NCBI GenBank assembly: GCA_045603225.1
Contig: JAZULT010000009.1
Coordinates: forward strand, 1-64,000
Length of the DNA: 64,000 nucleotides
Source of the DNA: RGIG9115 sp045603225
GTDB taxonomy: Bacteria > Bacillota > Clostridia > UBA1381
Direction of reading: 5' to 3'
Both the position numbers and the translations under genes were made by a program. Of this stretch, positions 42,188 to 50,646 are shown one piece after another. Position 1 is the first letter of the stretch; each line of letters begins with the position of its first letter. The notes under the pieces were generated by a model that was not told the DNA's origin, ran no database searches, and was given only the letters and a program-made list of their open reading frames with translations.

Positions 42188-43242
42188 TGAATTTTGATAA
42201 AAAAACAACGGGAATTATCAAAGGTATAGCGCTGATTCTCATGTTTGTGCATCATTTTTTCGGATTCCCGGAATGGATTTCCGCAGGTAACAGTTTCATA
42301 AGTTTACCGGTTGGTAATCTGACAACGGCATATTATTTCGGAAAGTTCGGAAATATATGCGTTGCGATGTTTATGTTTCTTACAGGATACGGTGTATATT
42401 TCAGTTATAAAAAAGGAAAATGTCTGAGATACAGTCTGAAGAAAATCTTTACTTTTCTTGCACAGTACTGGATATTACTCTTCACATTTTTCATTCCTGT
42501 AGAATATTTCTGCGGAATGCGTGATTATTCCGTATCGGTTATTCTGAACGAAATGTTTGCGCTCACGTCCCGTATAGTAAATTTTGCGTGGTATGTTCGT
42601 TTTTATGTTCTTGCGATGCTCAGTCTTCCGCTTCTTAAAAAGCTTTTCTGTATAAGCGAGGGGTTTAAGACTGTGAGCATATTTGTGTACTGGACATTAT
42701 GTTTTGTTCTGAGAAAAATTGCACAGACTGTTGATATGGGTACATTTTATATTGTGGCTGAGGAATACCTGAGGTTTATGCCTACCGTAATTCTTGGATA
42801 TCTTGCTGCAGAGCACGGATATATGGGGAAACTCGGAAAGCTGTTCGGCAGACTCAGAATGAATAATCTTCCGGGAGGATTGCTTATCTGTGCTGTGATA
42901 TTCGTACTGAGGGTGAAGTTTCTGAAAGAGACTTATACTTATCTTCCGTCAACTGATTTTGTACTTGTTCCGTTTTTTATATACGGATTGACGGTTATAA
43001 TAAATTCGATAAAAGTCGGATTTGTGGAGAAAACACTGCTTGTTATCGGTGCGAACAGTATGAATTTGTGGTTTCTGCAGTCAGTATTCTACGGAAGCAC
43101 AGCAAAGCTTCAGTTTATAGCATATATTCCGAAAATATCAGTGGCTGTTGTTATATGGTCTCTTATTTGTCTGATTCCTGTATCGCGGATATATAATAAA
43201 ATTTTTGCACTGATTTTCAGCCGGCGGGGTGATAAAAAATGA
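42187..43242 (+). CDS. Acyltransferase-3-like membrane protein
   Basis: This 351-residue integral membrane protein has about ten hydrophobic segments. The N-terminus GIIKGIALILMFVHHFFGF carries the membrane-buried His pair typical of acyltransferase family 3 (OafA/WecH-like), which transfer acetyl or other acyl groups to cell-surface glycans. FMFLTGYGVYFSY and AWYVRFYVLAMLSLP are further family landmarks. It overlaps the HD gene by one base and the MATE gene by 4 bases. It may modify wall polymers, but the substrate is not visible. Confidence 0.82.
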   Translation: MNFDKKTTGIIKGIALILMFVHHFFGFPEWISAGNSFISLPVGNLTTAYYFGKFGNICVAMFMFLTGYGVYFSYKKGKCLRYSLKKIFTFLAQYWILLFTFFIPVEYFCGMRDYSVSVILNEMFALTSRIVNFAWYVRFYVLAMLSLPLLKKLFCISEGFKTVSIFVYWTLCFVLRKIAQTVDMGTFYIVAEEYLRFMPTVILGYLAAEHGYMGKLGKLFGRLRMNNLPGGLLICAVIFVLRVKFLKETYTYLPSTDFVLVPFFIYGLTVIINSIKVGFVEKTLLVIGANSMNLWFLQSVFYGSTAKLQFIAYIPKISVAVVIWSLICLIPVSRIYNKIFALIFSRRGDKK

Positions 43243-44582
43243 AAAAATATGAGTTGAATATGTCCGAGGGGAAAATCCTGAAGAATATTATTATATTTTC
43301 TGTACCGCTTATAATGTCAAGCTTGTTACAGCTTCTCTTTAATGCGGCAGATATGGTTATTGTAGGGCGATTCGACGGAGAAGGAGCTCTTGCAGCAGTA
43401 GGTTCAACATCGTCGCTTATAAATCTTATCATCAACGTTTTTATAGGATATTCCACAGGTTCAAGTGTTGTAATATCGAGATATTTCGGTGCAAATGATG
43501 ATAAGCTTGTAAAGAGGTCAGCTCATACGAGTATAGCGACTGCATTGCTGTTTGGGGTGATTACTTTTATTCTTGGCATGGCAATCTCAAGAAGTATGCT
43601 TATAGTTATGGGAACGCCTGATGATGTTCTTGACAGTGCAGCGCTTTATATGAAGATATACTTTGTCGGTATGCCGGCTGTAATGGTTTATAATTTCGGA
43701 AGCGGTGTGCTTCGTGCTGTTGGAGATACAAAACGTCCGCTTATTTATTTGTCTGTTGCCGGAGTTATAAACGTTGTTCTGAATATTGTTTTCGTTGCCG
43801 GATTCGGTATGGGTGTTGCAGGTGTTGCATGGGCAACAACTATTTCCCAGACGGTCAGTGCCGGGTGTGTGCTTGTGTGCCTGATTAAAACAAAAGCAAG
43901 CTATGGCATAAATCTGCGTGAATTACGGATACATAAAAAGGAATTTGCGCAGATGACAAAAGTAGGTCTCCCGGCAGGCATTCAGGGAAGTTTGTTTTCA
44001 ATCTCAAACGTTATTATACAGTCATCAATAAATACCTTCGGTTCTGTTGCTATGGCAGGAAGTACGGCAGGCGGAAACCTTGAAGGCTTTATATACGTAA
44101 TTCTCAATGCAATTGCTCAGGCAACGCTTACATTTACGGCTCAGAATTACGGAGCAGGAAAAAGAGACCGTATTAAAAAGGGAATTATGATATGTCTTGC
44201 CTTTCAGTTTATAGCCGTGTTTACACTTGGCATGCTTATGGTGCTTTTCAGCAAGCAGCTTCTCGGAATTTATACCGACAATGCAGAATCGATAAAATCA
44301 GGCATGGAGCGAATGTCGGTTATCTGTTCGATGTATTTTATTTGCGGATTCAATGAATCAATAGTAGCATTCCTGAGAGGGATAGGTCATCCGACACTTC
44401 CTACCGCTGTTACTGTATTCGGAGTGTGTGGGTTGCGTCTTCTATATGTGTATACGGTATTTAAGTATTTCAATACACTCGGTGCTCTGTTTGCAATATA
44501 TCCGATTTCGTGGGCAATCACTTTTGTAATAAACGGAATTGCTGCTTGTGTATTATGGAAAAAACAAGGTAGATTTGTGTAA
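43239..44582 (+). CDS. MATE-family efflux transporter
   Basis: This 447-residue, twelve-segment membrane protein belongs to the MATE family. Landmarks are NAADMVIVGRFDGEGALAAVG, the first-half RAVGDTKRPL, the second-half FTAQNYGAGKRDR and a closing Gly-rich helix. It resembles NorM-type Na+- or H+-driven exporters. It is the last gene of the 40713-44582 operon, overlapping the acyltransferase by 4 bases, with the terminator at 44588-44631. It is distinct in sequence from the MATE protein at 2466. Confidence 0.92.
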   Translation: MKKYELNMSEGKILKNIIIFSVPLIMSSLLQLLFNAADMVIVGRFDGEGALAAVGSTSSLINLIINVFIGYSTGSSVVISRYFGANDDKLVKRSAHTSIATALLFGVITFILGMAISRSMLIVMGTPDDVLDSAALYMKIYFVGMPAVMVYNFGSGVLRAVGDTKRPLIYLSVAGVINVVLNIVFVAGFGMGVAGVAWATTISQTVSAGCVLVCLIKTKASYGINLRELRIHKKEFAQMTKVGLPAGIQGSLFSISNVIIQSSINTFGSVAMAGSTAGGNLEGFIYVILNAIAQATLTFTAQNYGAGKRDRIKKGIMICLAFQFIAVFTLGMLMVLFSKQLLGIYTDNAESIKSGMERMSVICSMYFICGFNESIVAFLRGIGHPTLPTAVTVFGVCGLRLLYVYTVFKYFNTLGALFAIYPISWAITFVINGIAACVLWKKQGRFV

Positions 44583-44587
44583 AATAT

Positions 44588-44631
44588 ACTGTAAAATATA
44601 CTGTAAAAAATAGCAGTATGACAGTTTTTTT
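44588..44631 (+). terminator. Terminator after the MATE gene
   Basis: Nested stems ACTGT (44588-44592)/ACAGT (44621-44625) and ATACTG (44598-44603)/CAGTAT (44614-44619) are followed by a run of seven T. A short direct repeat of AAAATATACTGT forms the left part. Confidence 0.75.
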
Positions 44632-44660
44632 CGCTAAAGTTAAAAAATTTATAAAAATAC

Positions 44661-44689
44661 TTGACAAATTGATAAAAAATAAGTATAAT
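44661..44689 (+). promoter_or_regulatory. Consensus SigA promoter of rpmH-rnpA
   Basis: TTGACA (44661-44666), 17 bases, TATAAT (44684-44689), with about 85 bases to the rpmH ATG. Confidence 0.88.
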
Positions 44690-44777
44690 AGAAAAGGTGT
44701 CTAATGAGTTATTGTAATTTGTTGGATTGAAAGTAATTGTTAACGTTCAGTAACAAAATAACAGGAGGTGTCGTTGC

Positions 44778-44912
44778 ATGAAAAGAACATTTCAACCGAA
44801 AAAGCGTCAGAGAGCTAAGGAACACGGATTCAGAAAAAGAATGAGTACTTCTTCCGGAAGAAAGATTTTGGCAAGCAGAAGACAAAGAGGCAGAAAGAAA
44901 CTTTCTGCATAA
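44778..44912 (+). CDS. rpmH: 50S ribosomal protein L34
   Basis: This 44-residue basic protein begins MKRTFQPKKRQRAKEHGF and ends RGRKKLSA, the universal L34 pattern; the length is exactly that of the family. ACAGGAGGTGTC gives a strong ribosome binding site. It is the first gene of rpmH-rnpA-yidD-yidC-jag, a block usually next to dnaA and the replication origin, but here the upstream neighbour is a MATE gene. Confidence 0.98.
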   Translation: MKRTFQPKKRQRAKEHGFRKRMSTSSGRKILASRRQRGRKKLSA

Positions 44913-44931
44913 TTCTCTGCGGAGCATAGAT

Positions 44932-44976
44932 CGCAAGGCAATGAGGAGGACTTGTGCTCCCCCTTGTTGCTTTTTT
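44932..44976 (+). terminator. Imperfect hairpin between rpmH and rnpA
   Basis: CAAGG (44934-44938) can pair with CCTTG (44962-44966), and GGAG (44945-44948) with CTCC (44957-44960); six T follow at 44971-44976. It could attenuate rnpA relative to rpmH. The pairing is weak. Confidence 0.4.
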
Positions 44977-44993
44977 GTTTTTTATTAAAGTTT

Positions 44994-45350
44994 ATGAAAA
45001 AAGAAAATAAGCTGAAGCTTAACAAGGATTTCAGACGTTTGTATGCAAAAGGGAAAAGCGCTGTAGGCGGATGCATTGTTGTATATTCCATGAAAAACCG
45101 ATGCGGCAGAGTACGTGCCGGACTTACGGTCGGTAAAGGAGTCGGCAATGCTGTAAAGCGAAACCGGGCAAAACGTCTCATACGTGCTTCTTTTGACTCG
45201 ATGTTTGAAAACATCAAGCCGGGATATGATTATATTCTGGTGGCACGAAACCGTATTGACGGTAAAAAAATGGGACAGGTTGCACGTGATATGAAAAAAT
45301 CGCTTATTTCCCTTGATTTATATATTCCCGGAGACGGTGATATTAAATGA
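44994..45350 (+). CDS. rnpA: Ribonuclease P protein component
   Basis: This 118-residue basic protein helps the RNase P RNA cut the 5' leader of pre-tRNAs. Landmarks are LNKDFRRLYAKGKSAVGG, RAGLTVGKGVGNAVKRNRAKRLIR containing the RNR motif, and DYILVARN. ATG 44994 gives the family's normal N-terminus (KKENKLKLNKDF), but no good ribosome binding site precedes it. An AGGAGG at 44944-44949 serves only a TTG at 44952 with too short a spacing. Low translation of rnpA compared with rpmH is usual. The next gene overlaps by 4 bases. Confidence 0.96.
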   Translation: MKKENKLKLNKDFRRLYAKGKSAVGGCIVVYSMKNRCGRVRAGLTVGKGVGNAVKRNRAKRLIRASFDSMFENIKPGYDYILVARNRIDGKKMGQVARDMKKSLISLDLYIPGDGDIK

Positions 45351-45559
45351 AAAAAATTATTCTACAATTAATCTTATTTTACAGACACCATATTTCTCAG
45401 TTGAAGAGAACACCATGCTGTCGCTTTATTCCGACTTGCTCGGAGTATGCATATACCGCCGTGGAGCGGTACGGAGCGTTAAAAGGCGGATTTATGGCTA
45501 TAAAAAGAATTCTCAGATGCCACCCCTTTTGTAAAGGCGGATATGATCCCGTTCCGTGA
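45347..45559 (+). CDS. yidD: Membrane protein insertion efficiency factor YidD
   Basis: This 70-residue protein begins MKKIILQLILFYRHHIS and has the conserved cysteine pattern CCRFIPTCSEYA and RCHPFCKGGYDPVP. YidD sits at the inner face of the membrane and assists YidC-dependent insertion. Its ATG overlaps the rnpA stop, and yidC follows 36 bases later, as in many bacteria. Confidence 0.97.
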   Translation: MKKIILQLILFYRHHISQLKRTPCCRFIPTCSEYAYTAVERYGALKGGFMAIKRILRCHPFCKGGYDPVP

Positions 45560-45595
45560 GTTAATGACAGCTACTAAACAGAGAGGATTATTGCT

Positions 45596-46525
45596 ATGAA
45601 TTTATATGATATGCTTATAACAAGACCTCTCGGCTTTCTGATTAACTTTATTTACGGAATATTCCAGGATTACGGTCTTGCGATTATATTCTTTACACTT
45701 ATAATAAAGTTGATTATATTGCCGCTGAACATCAAATCTCAGAAAGCTATGCGTAAGCAACAGAAAATACAGCCGTATATAAACGAGCTGCAGAAAAAGT
45801 ATGCTAACGATAAAGAAAAGCTTCAGAAGGAAATGATGAAGGTCTATAAGGACAACGATGTAAGCATGATGGGCGGATGCCTGCCGATGCTTATACAGTT
45901 GCCGATTCTTTTCAGCTTGTACCATGTTATTCAGAGACCTATTACTTATCTTGCAAATGCATCAGTTGATGATATTGCCGCTAAGGTTACTACTATCATA
46001 GAGAAGTTCCCGGATGTTGTCGGTGAAGTTACTATGGATGCAGTAATGCTTGCAAAGAACTCACAGATTCAGATTTCTACGTGGTGTTCTAAAATCGGTG
46101 GAGAATTTTCTGACTGGGTTTTTGATTTTAACTTTTTCGGTCTCGATATTTCTCAGCAGCCGCAGGCTGCACTGTCACCGCTTATGAAAGGTGATTTCAG
46201 TAATATGAGCCTTATATTGCTCATTATTATACCGGTACTTGCTGTACTTACAACAATGCTCAGTACAAAAGTGACACAGTCACAGACAAAAAATAATAAC
46301 AATGAACAGATGGAGAGTACGATGGGTACAATGAACCTCGTAATGCCGCTTATGACAGGATGGTTCACTTTCATACTCCCGGCAGGTATGGGCTTATACT
46401 GGATAATCAGTAATATTTTCCAGATTGGTCAGCAGCTTGCATTAAATTATTATTTTGATAAGAAAGGGGACGATTCAGATGTCAAATTGCCCGAAAACAA
46501 TAGAAAAAAAGGGAAAAAGCGTTGA
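45596..46525 (+). CDS. yidC: Membrane protein insertase YidC/Oxa1
   Basis: This 309-residue insertase places membrane proteins in the bilayer, alone or with Sec. Five core transmembrane segments are visible: about residues 10-30, 35-50 and three after residue 90. The cytoplasmic coiled coil is KQQKIQPYINELQKKYANDKEKLQ (landmark at about 56-79). MMGGCLPMLIQLPILFSLY and a final MGLYWIISNIFQIGQQL are family hallmarks. It lacks the lipobox of many Firmicute SpoIIIJ proteins. The 3' end overlaps the jag start by 47 bases, indicating translational coupling. AGAGAGGATT lies before the ATG. Confidence 0.95.
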   Translation: MNLYDMLITRPLGFLINFIYGIFQDYGLAIIFFTLIIKLIILPLNIKSQKAMRKQQKIQPYINELQKKYANDKEKLQKEMMKVYKDNDVSMMGGCLPMLIQLPILFSLYHVIQRPITYLANASVDDIAAKVTTIIEKFPDVVGEVTMDAVMLAKNSQIQISTWCSKIGGEFSDWVFDFNFFGLDISQQPQAALSPLMKGDFSNMSLILLIIIPVLAVLTTMLSTKVTQSQTKNNNNEQMESTMGTMNLVMPLMTGWFTFILPAGMGLYWIISNIFQIGQQLALNYYFDKKGDDSDVKLPENNRKKGKKR

Positions 46526-47306
46526 GGATGCTTTAGCACTTGCTCTTGAAGAGCTTGGCGTAAGCGAAAAAGACGTTACTTATACAGTAATTGAGGAAGC
46601 TTCAAAAGGATTCCTCGGAATAGGCTCGAAGGAAGCAGTTATCAGAGTGGAACTTATCGAAAAAGAGGTTGAAGCTCCGACTGACACTGTAAGTGTTGCT
46701 ACAGATTTCCTTTCTCAGCTGTTCAGTGCAATGAACATGGATGTAAAAATAGATGCAAAGCAGGAGGAAGATGTAATTAACATTGATCTTGCAGGCGAAG
46801 ATATGGGTATTATAATCGGCAAACGCGGTGATACTCTTGACAGCCTTCAGTATCTTACATCACTTGTTGCAAATAAGAATAAGAACAGAGATTCTTATAC
46901 AAGAATTTCTATTGATACAGAAGGTTACAGAGAAAAGAGAGTTGAGTCTCTTAAGGCTCTTGCAGACAGACTTGCAAGCAAGGTTACAAGAAGCGGTAAG
47001 AAGTATACACTTGAACCGATGAATCCGTACGAAAGACGTATAATTCATTCTCATCTCCAGAGCAGTGAAACTGTTACAACATTCTCAATTGGTGAAGACC
47101 CGTACCGTAAACTGGTTATTGCACCGAAAAATGAGAAAAAAAGACCCCCCAGAAGAACACCGGTAAAACCACAGGCAGCTCCGGCATACTCTGAGGATGG
47201 CGAAGATACAGAAGACCTTCCAATGACTTATCCGGGGGGCGGACGTCCGACAGATAAGCCAAAGGCAAGCAGTTTTGAAGAGTATCTTGCAAATCAGGAA
47301 AACTAA
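46479..47306 (+). CDS. jag: RNA-binding protein Jag/KhpB
   Basis: This 275-residue cytosolic protein has the domain order Jag-N (about 10-60, SVEDALALALEELGV...GFLGIGSKEA), KH (about 85-155, with IIIGKRGDTLDSLQYL) and R3H (about 155-215, PYERRIIHSHLQ). KhpB binds RNA, often with KhpA, and influences cell elongation and division. The C-terminal tail (about 220-275) is Pro/Asp-rich and disordered. ATG 46479 has AAAGGGGA upstream; the longer frame start lies within yidC without a ribosome binding site. In many genomes mnmE and mnmG follow jag; here rlmD follows instead. Confidence 0.95.
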   Translation: MSNCPKTIEKKGKSVEDALALALEELGVSEKDVTYTVIEEASKGFLGIGSKEAVIRVELIEKEVEAPTDTVSVATDFLSQLFSAMNMDVKIDAKQEEDVINIDLAGEDMGIIIGKRGDTLDSLQYLTSLVANKNKNRDSYTRISIDTEGYREKRVESLKALADRLASKVTRSGKKYTLEPMNPYERRIIHSHLQSSETVTTFSIGEDPYRKLVIAPKNEKKRPPRRTPVKPQAAPAYSEDGEDTEDLPMTYPGGGRPTDKPKASSFEEYLANQEN

Positions 47307-47315
47307 ATTGCTACT

Positions 47316-47345
47316 CAGGCGAACACATTGTGTTCGCCTGTTTTT
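47316..47345 (+). terminator. Terminator after jag
   Basis: The perfect 11-bp stem 47316-47326/47330-47340 with a 3-nt loop is followed by TTTTT. The rlmD ribosome binding site starts directly after it. Confidence 0.85.
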
Positions 47346-47359
47346 CAAAGGATATAATT

Positions 47360-48691
47360 ATGATTATAAAGAATATTGAAATAACCGATATTACCACGGA
47401 TGCAGTAGGTGTGGGGCATTATGAAGGAAAAGCGATTTTTATTCCTAAAACTGTTCCCGGTGATGTTGTGAATGCAAGAATTGAAAAGTCAAAACCAAAT
47501 CTTGCTTATGCTAAAAAGACGGAATATGTCACAAAATCTCCCGACAGATGTGCTCCTGTCTGCAAGAACTTCTCAAAATGCGGTGGCTGTCAGCTTATGC
47601 ATATAAATTATGACGCACAGCTTCGCATTAAAAAGAAGTTTATTTATGATGCCCTGACTCGTATAGGCGGAGTGAATAATGATATAGAAATTGATATGAT
47701 AGGAGCTGAGTCTCCTGTTGGTTACAGGAATAAAATGATTTTTCCTGTAGGTGAAAATGTGTGCGGATTTTATGAGACAAAGAGTCATAATATAGTGCCG
47801 CTTGAAGACTGCAGTCTCGGAATAATCAAAAGCGATAAGCTTATAAAAACACTTCTTGATTTTATGAGAAAATATAGTGTCAGAGCTTATGACGAGAAGA
47901 CGGGAAATGGAATCGTCAGACGCTTGTTTGTGAGACATGGGATTCATTCGGGCGAAACAATGGTTGTTATATCCGCAAACGCAGACAGTATCCCTTATGA
48001 AAGTGAATTGTCCGATATGCTTTGCAGTGCTGAGGAAAGTATTGTAAGCATTATTGTTAATGTGAATACAAAACGTACAAATCTTGTTCTTGGTGAAAAG
48101 AACAGGGTTATATACGGAAAAGAAGTTATAAAGGATACGCTTTGCGGATTTGAATATGATATCTCTCCGCATAGCTTTTTTCAGATAAATCCTGTTCAGA
48201 CGGAAAAACTGTATAGTCGTGCAATAGAATATGCAGATATCAAGCCTGATGAAACAGTTCTTGATGTTTACTGCGGAATCGGAACAATATCCATGACCGC
48301 TTCAAGAAATGCGAAAAAAGTAATTGGTATTGAAATTGTTCCTGTAGCGATAGAAAATGCAAGGAAAAATGCTGAGGATAATAATGTCACTAATTGCTCG
48401 TTTCTTGCAGGAAAAGCGGAAGAACTCGTCCCGAAGCTTATCTCCGAAAATCTGAAACCTGATAAGGTAATTCTTGACCCTCCGCGAAAAGGAAGCGACA
48501 AAGAAACACTTTCCGCAATCTGCTCCGCAAAACCGGAAAAGATTGTCTATGTTTCCTGTAATCCTGCAACGCTTGCACGTGATGTGAAATATCTGCAGGA
48601 GAACGGTTATAGAGTAGATAAGGTTACGGGCGTTGATATGTTCCCGCAGACTTGCCACGTTGAGAGTGTTGTATTGATGTCAAAAGTTTAA
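47360..48691 (+). CDS. rlmD: 23S rRNA (uracil-C5)-methyltransferase RlmD/RumA family
   Basis: This 443-residue enzyme transfers a methyl group from S-adenosylmethionine to C5 of a uracil in RNA. The order is an N-terminal TRAM domain (about 1-55), a 4Fe-4S cysteine set (CAPVCKNFSKCGGC at about 62-75 plus a later Cys), and the methyltransferase domain with VLDVYCGIGTISM, VILDPPRKG and the catalytic Cys in VYVSCNPATLARDV. Firmicutes carry one or two paralogues (RlmCD-like), so the exact target uracil (1939 or also 747) is not certain. ATG 47360 has AAAGGA 8 bases before it. It may be read from weak read-through of the jag terminator or an undetected promoter. Confidence 0.93.
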   Translation: MIIKNIEITDITTDAVGVGHYEGKAIFIPKTVPGDVVNARIEKSKPNLAYAKKTEYVTKSPDRCAPVCKNFSKCGGCQLMHINYDAQLRIKKKFIYDALTRIGGVNNDIEIDMIGAESPVGYRNKMIFPVGENVCGFYETKSHNIVPLEDCSLGIIKSDKLIKTLLDFMRKYSVRAYDEKTGNGIVRRLFVRHGIHSGETMVVISANADSIPYESELSDMLCSAEESIVSIIVNVNTKRTNLVLGEKNRVIYGKEVIKDTLCGFEYDISPHSFFQINPVQTEKLYSRAIEYADIKPDETVLDVYCGIGTISMTASRNAKKVIGIEIVPVAIENARKNAEDNNVTNCSFLAGKAEELVPKLISENLKPDKVILDPPRKGSDKETLSAICSAKPEKIVYVSCNPATLARDVKYLQENGYRVDKVTGVDMFPQTCHVESVVLMSKV

Positions 48692-48720
48692 AACTGAATA
48701 GCTTGAAAACCATAGGAAAT

Positions 48721-48774
48721 AAGGGATTTTTGAGATTTTCTGTTAATTTGAAACAGTCTCAAAAATCCCTTTTA
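48721..48774 (+). terminator. Terminator after rlmD
   Basis: AAGGGATTTTTGAGA (48721-48735) pairs with TCTCAAAAATCCCTT (48757-48771); an inner CTGTT/AACAG pair extends the stem. TTATTTT follows. Confidence 0.85.
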
Positions 48775-48814
48775 TTTTGGGTGGGGAAACATATCAATAC
48801 AAAAAAGTTCGTAG

Positions 48815-49118
48815 GGTTGACATGACAGATTAGATAATGGGATGTTTTTGGGTATGTTGTCTTGACAGATTTGCTTTTAGTATTGAAGAGCATGATTGCG
48901 TTTAATCAATACAGATGAAAAGGTTCAAGTCCTTAATGTGTTAATGTATAATGACCTGATAGTTGTACAATTCGGCGTAATTAAACTTTTTTGCAATAAA
49001 GGTATACTTTTCGGCGTAATTAAACTTTTTCGCAATAATAGGCATACTTTTCGGCAATAATATACTTTTTGGCGATATAGCATACTTTCTCGCCAAAAGG
49101 TTTACTTTTTTCGCATAA
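48815..49118. repeat. Degenerate ~20-bp tandem repeats, possible IS21-type end remnant
   Basis: From 48971 to about 49118 about eight units of 19-21 bp share the pattern CGgcaataa..TATACTTTT. One unit pair contains an exact 19-mer, CGGCGTAATTAAACTTTTT, at 48973 and 49012. Upstream (48817-48880) TTGACA.GACAGATT-like words occur twice. No gene is present. IS21-family elements carry multiple internal repeats at their ends, and the look is similar, but no istA/istB remains, so this is only a candidate relic. Confidence 0.5.
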
Positions 49119-49189
49119 ATAAGGGATTAATAATAAAAAAATGCCAGTTAAATGGAAAATTAATCAGCATTTTAGAATGTTAGGTGGGG

Positions 49190-50008
49190 TTATTTATTTG
49201 ATTTTTTATACGAATTAGGCATACACCCCATATAATGCTTGAAAGTCTTGGTAAAAAAAGACATATTTGTAAAACCGCATAATTCTGCAGATTCAGAAAC
49301 TGTTGATCCGGCAGAAATGAGATTTGCGGCTTTTTGGCAGCGATAGCTGTTAATATATTGGACAACAGTCTGATTTGTTATTTTTTTAAAATCTCTTGAA
49401 AGAGTGAATTTGTCAATTAAAGAAGCTTTGGAAATCTCATCAAGAGACATTTTTGTATGATAGTTTTTGCGTATGTATTTTATTGCTGTTTTGACAGCTT
49501 TAAAGGATTTGAGGTTTGCATCGTTTTTGTTATCTGAAATTGTTTGGTTTTCAATTAATTCAATAAGAATTTCAATTATAAGTCTGTATAGTTTTGCAAC
49601 TCTGTAAGTATTGTTGATATCTTCATAAACTGATTTGAATTCTTTATGCAGATTTAGTAATAAATCGCTTTTAATAAGTGGTTTAAAGTTTAAAAAAGAT
49701 GTATTTATATTTATTTGGGAACAAAAAGCAGTATCTATGATAAGACAGTCATATTTTATTCTGTCAGTTGTATTTGTATGATGTATTACGTTTGAATTGA
49801 CAACCGCAATCTGATTTTTTGATATATTATAGGTTTTCATATCCATCAAGACATAGCCGGAACCCTCAGTACAGAATTGAATTTCTATATTTTCATGCCA
49901 GTTTGCTTCTTTACTGTATGTAGTGGGAGTGATTGTGATATCGGAATAGAATTTGAAAGGAAGATTATCTTTAAATGTTAAGTATTCTTCGTATCGTGTA
50001 CCAAGCAT
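49190..50008 (-). CDS. AraC-family transcriptional regulator
   Basis: This 272-residue protein has an N-terminal cupin sensing domain (about 15-140; HENIEIQFCTEGSGYVLMD, NSNVIHHTNT) and a C-terminal AraC double HTH (about 170-272), with SLDEISKASLIDKFTLSRDFKK and ELCGFTNMSFFTKTFKHYMGCMP. I moved the start to 50008: on the minus strand AAAGGAG precedes that ATG, while the longest frame (50050) has no site. It is divergent from the YgjV-like/beta-propeller pair and probably regulates it. Its 3' end faces the tandem-repeat region. Confidence 0.88.
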   Translation of the reverse strand: MLGTRYEEYLTFKDNLPFKFYSDITITPTTYSKEANWHENIEIQFCTEGSGYVLMDMKTYNISKNQIAVVNSNVIHHTNTTDRIKYDCLIIDTAFCSQININTSFLNFKPLIKSDLLLNLHKEFKSVYEDINNTYRVAKLYRLIIEILIELIENQTISDNKNDANLKSFKAVKTAIKYIRKNYHTKMSLDEISKASLIDKFTLSRDFKKITNQTVVQYINSYRCQKAANLISAGSTVSESAELCGFTNMSFFTKTFKHYMGCMPNSYKKSNK

Positions 50009-50053
50009 ATAAAAAAACTCCTTTTGCAAGATAGTGTTATTTTTATACAATAT

Positions 50054-50083
50054 TTGACATTGTAATAAATATGAATCTATATT
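50054..50083 (+). promoter_or_regulatory. Likely promoter of the YgjV-like operon
   Basis: TTGACA (50054-50059) and TATATT (50078-50083) with an 18-base spacer; an alternative TATAAT at 50083 would need 23 bases. Confidence 0.5.
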
Positions 50084-50133
50084 ATAATAACATTATAACA
50101 TACAAATTATATATTTGCAAGGGGGGAATTTTA

Positions 50134-50646
50134 ATGAATTTGGTTGCACAGCTTTTCGGAGTGGGTGCCATGATTTTTCTTTTTCTGATAAACCAGCAAA
50201 AAGAGCGAAAGAAACTTATTATTTGTAAGATGATGACAGATATATGCTGGGTCGGACATTACTTTTGTCTGAGTGCTGTAGGAGGAATGATTCCGAATTT
50301 TGTAGGAATTTTCAGAGAAGCGGTTTTTATGAACAGAGAAAGTAAAAAATGGGCAGCAATGCCTTTCTGGCCGATAATCTTTATGTGTATTAACTGGGCT
50401 TTGGGATTTATGACATTTTCAGCACCCGTAAATATTATTCCGATTGTGGCATCAACCTTGGTGACGGTTTCATTGTGGCTTAAAAAAACATGGCATATAA
50501 AGCTTTTGTTATGCTTTGCATCCTTACTCTTCTTGGTATATGATTTGTTTGTAAATTCGTGGATTGGTGTATTAAGCGAATCCATATCTATTTTGTCAAT
50601 TATAATTTATCTTATTAAAATGAGGAGAGTTGAAAATGAAGAATAA
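50134..50646 (+). CDS. YgjV-like inner membrane protein
   Basis: This 170-residue membrane protein has about five to six hydrophobic segments. It resembles the bacterial YgjV family (LFGVGAMIFLFLINQQKERKKL, DICWVGHYF...GGMIPNFVGIFREAVF), whose function is unknown. GGGGGGAAT lies before ATG 50134; the longer frame from 50071 lacks a site. It overlaps the beta-propeller-like gene by 11 bases, so the two are co-translated. With the divergent AraC regulator it forms a small sugar-type module. Confidence 0.8.
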   Translation: MNLVAQLFGVGAMIFLFLINQQKERKKLIICKMMTDICWVGHYFCLSAVGGMIPNFVGIFREAVFMNRESKKWAAMPFWPIIFMCINWALGFMTFSAPVNIIPIVASTLVTVSLWLKKTWHIKLLLCFASLLFLVYDLFVNSWIGVLSESISILSIIIYLIKMRRVENEE

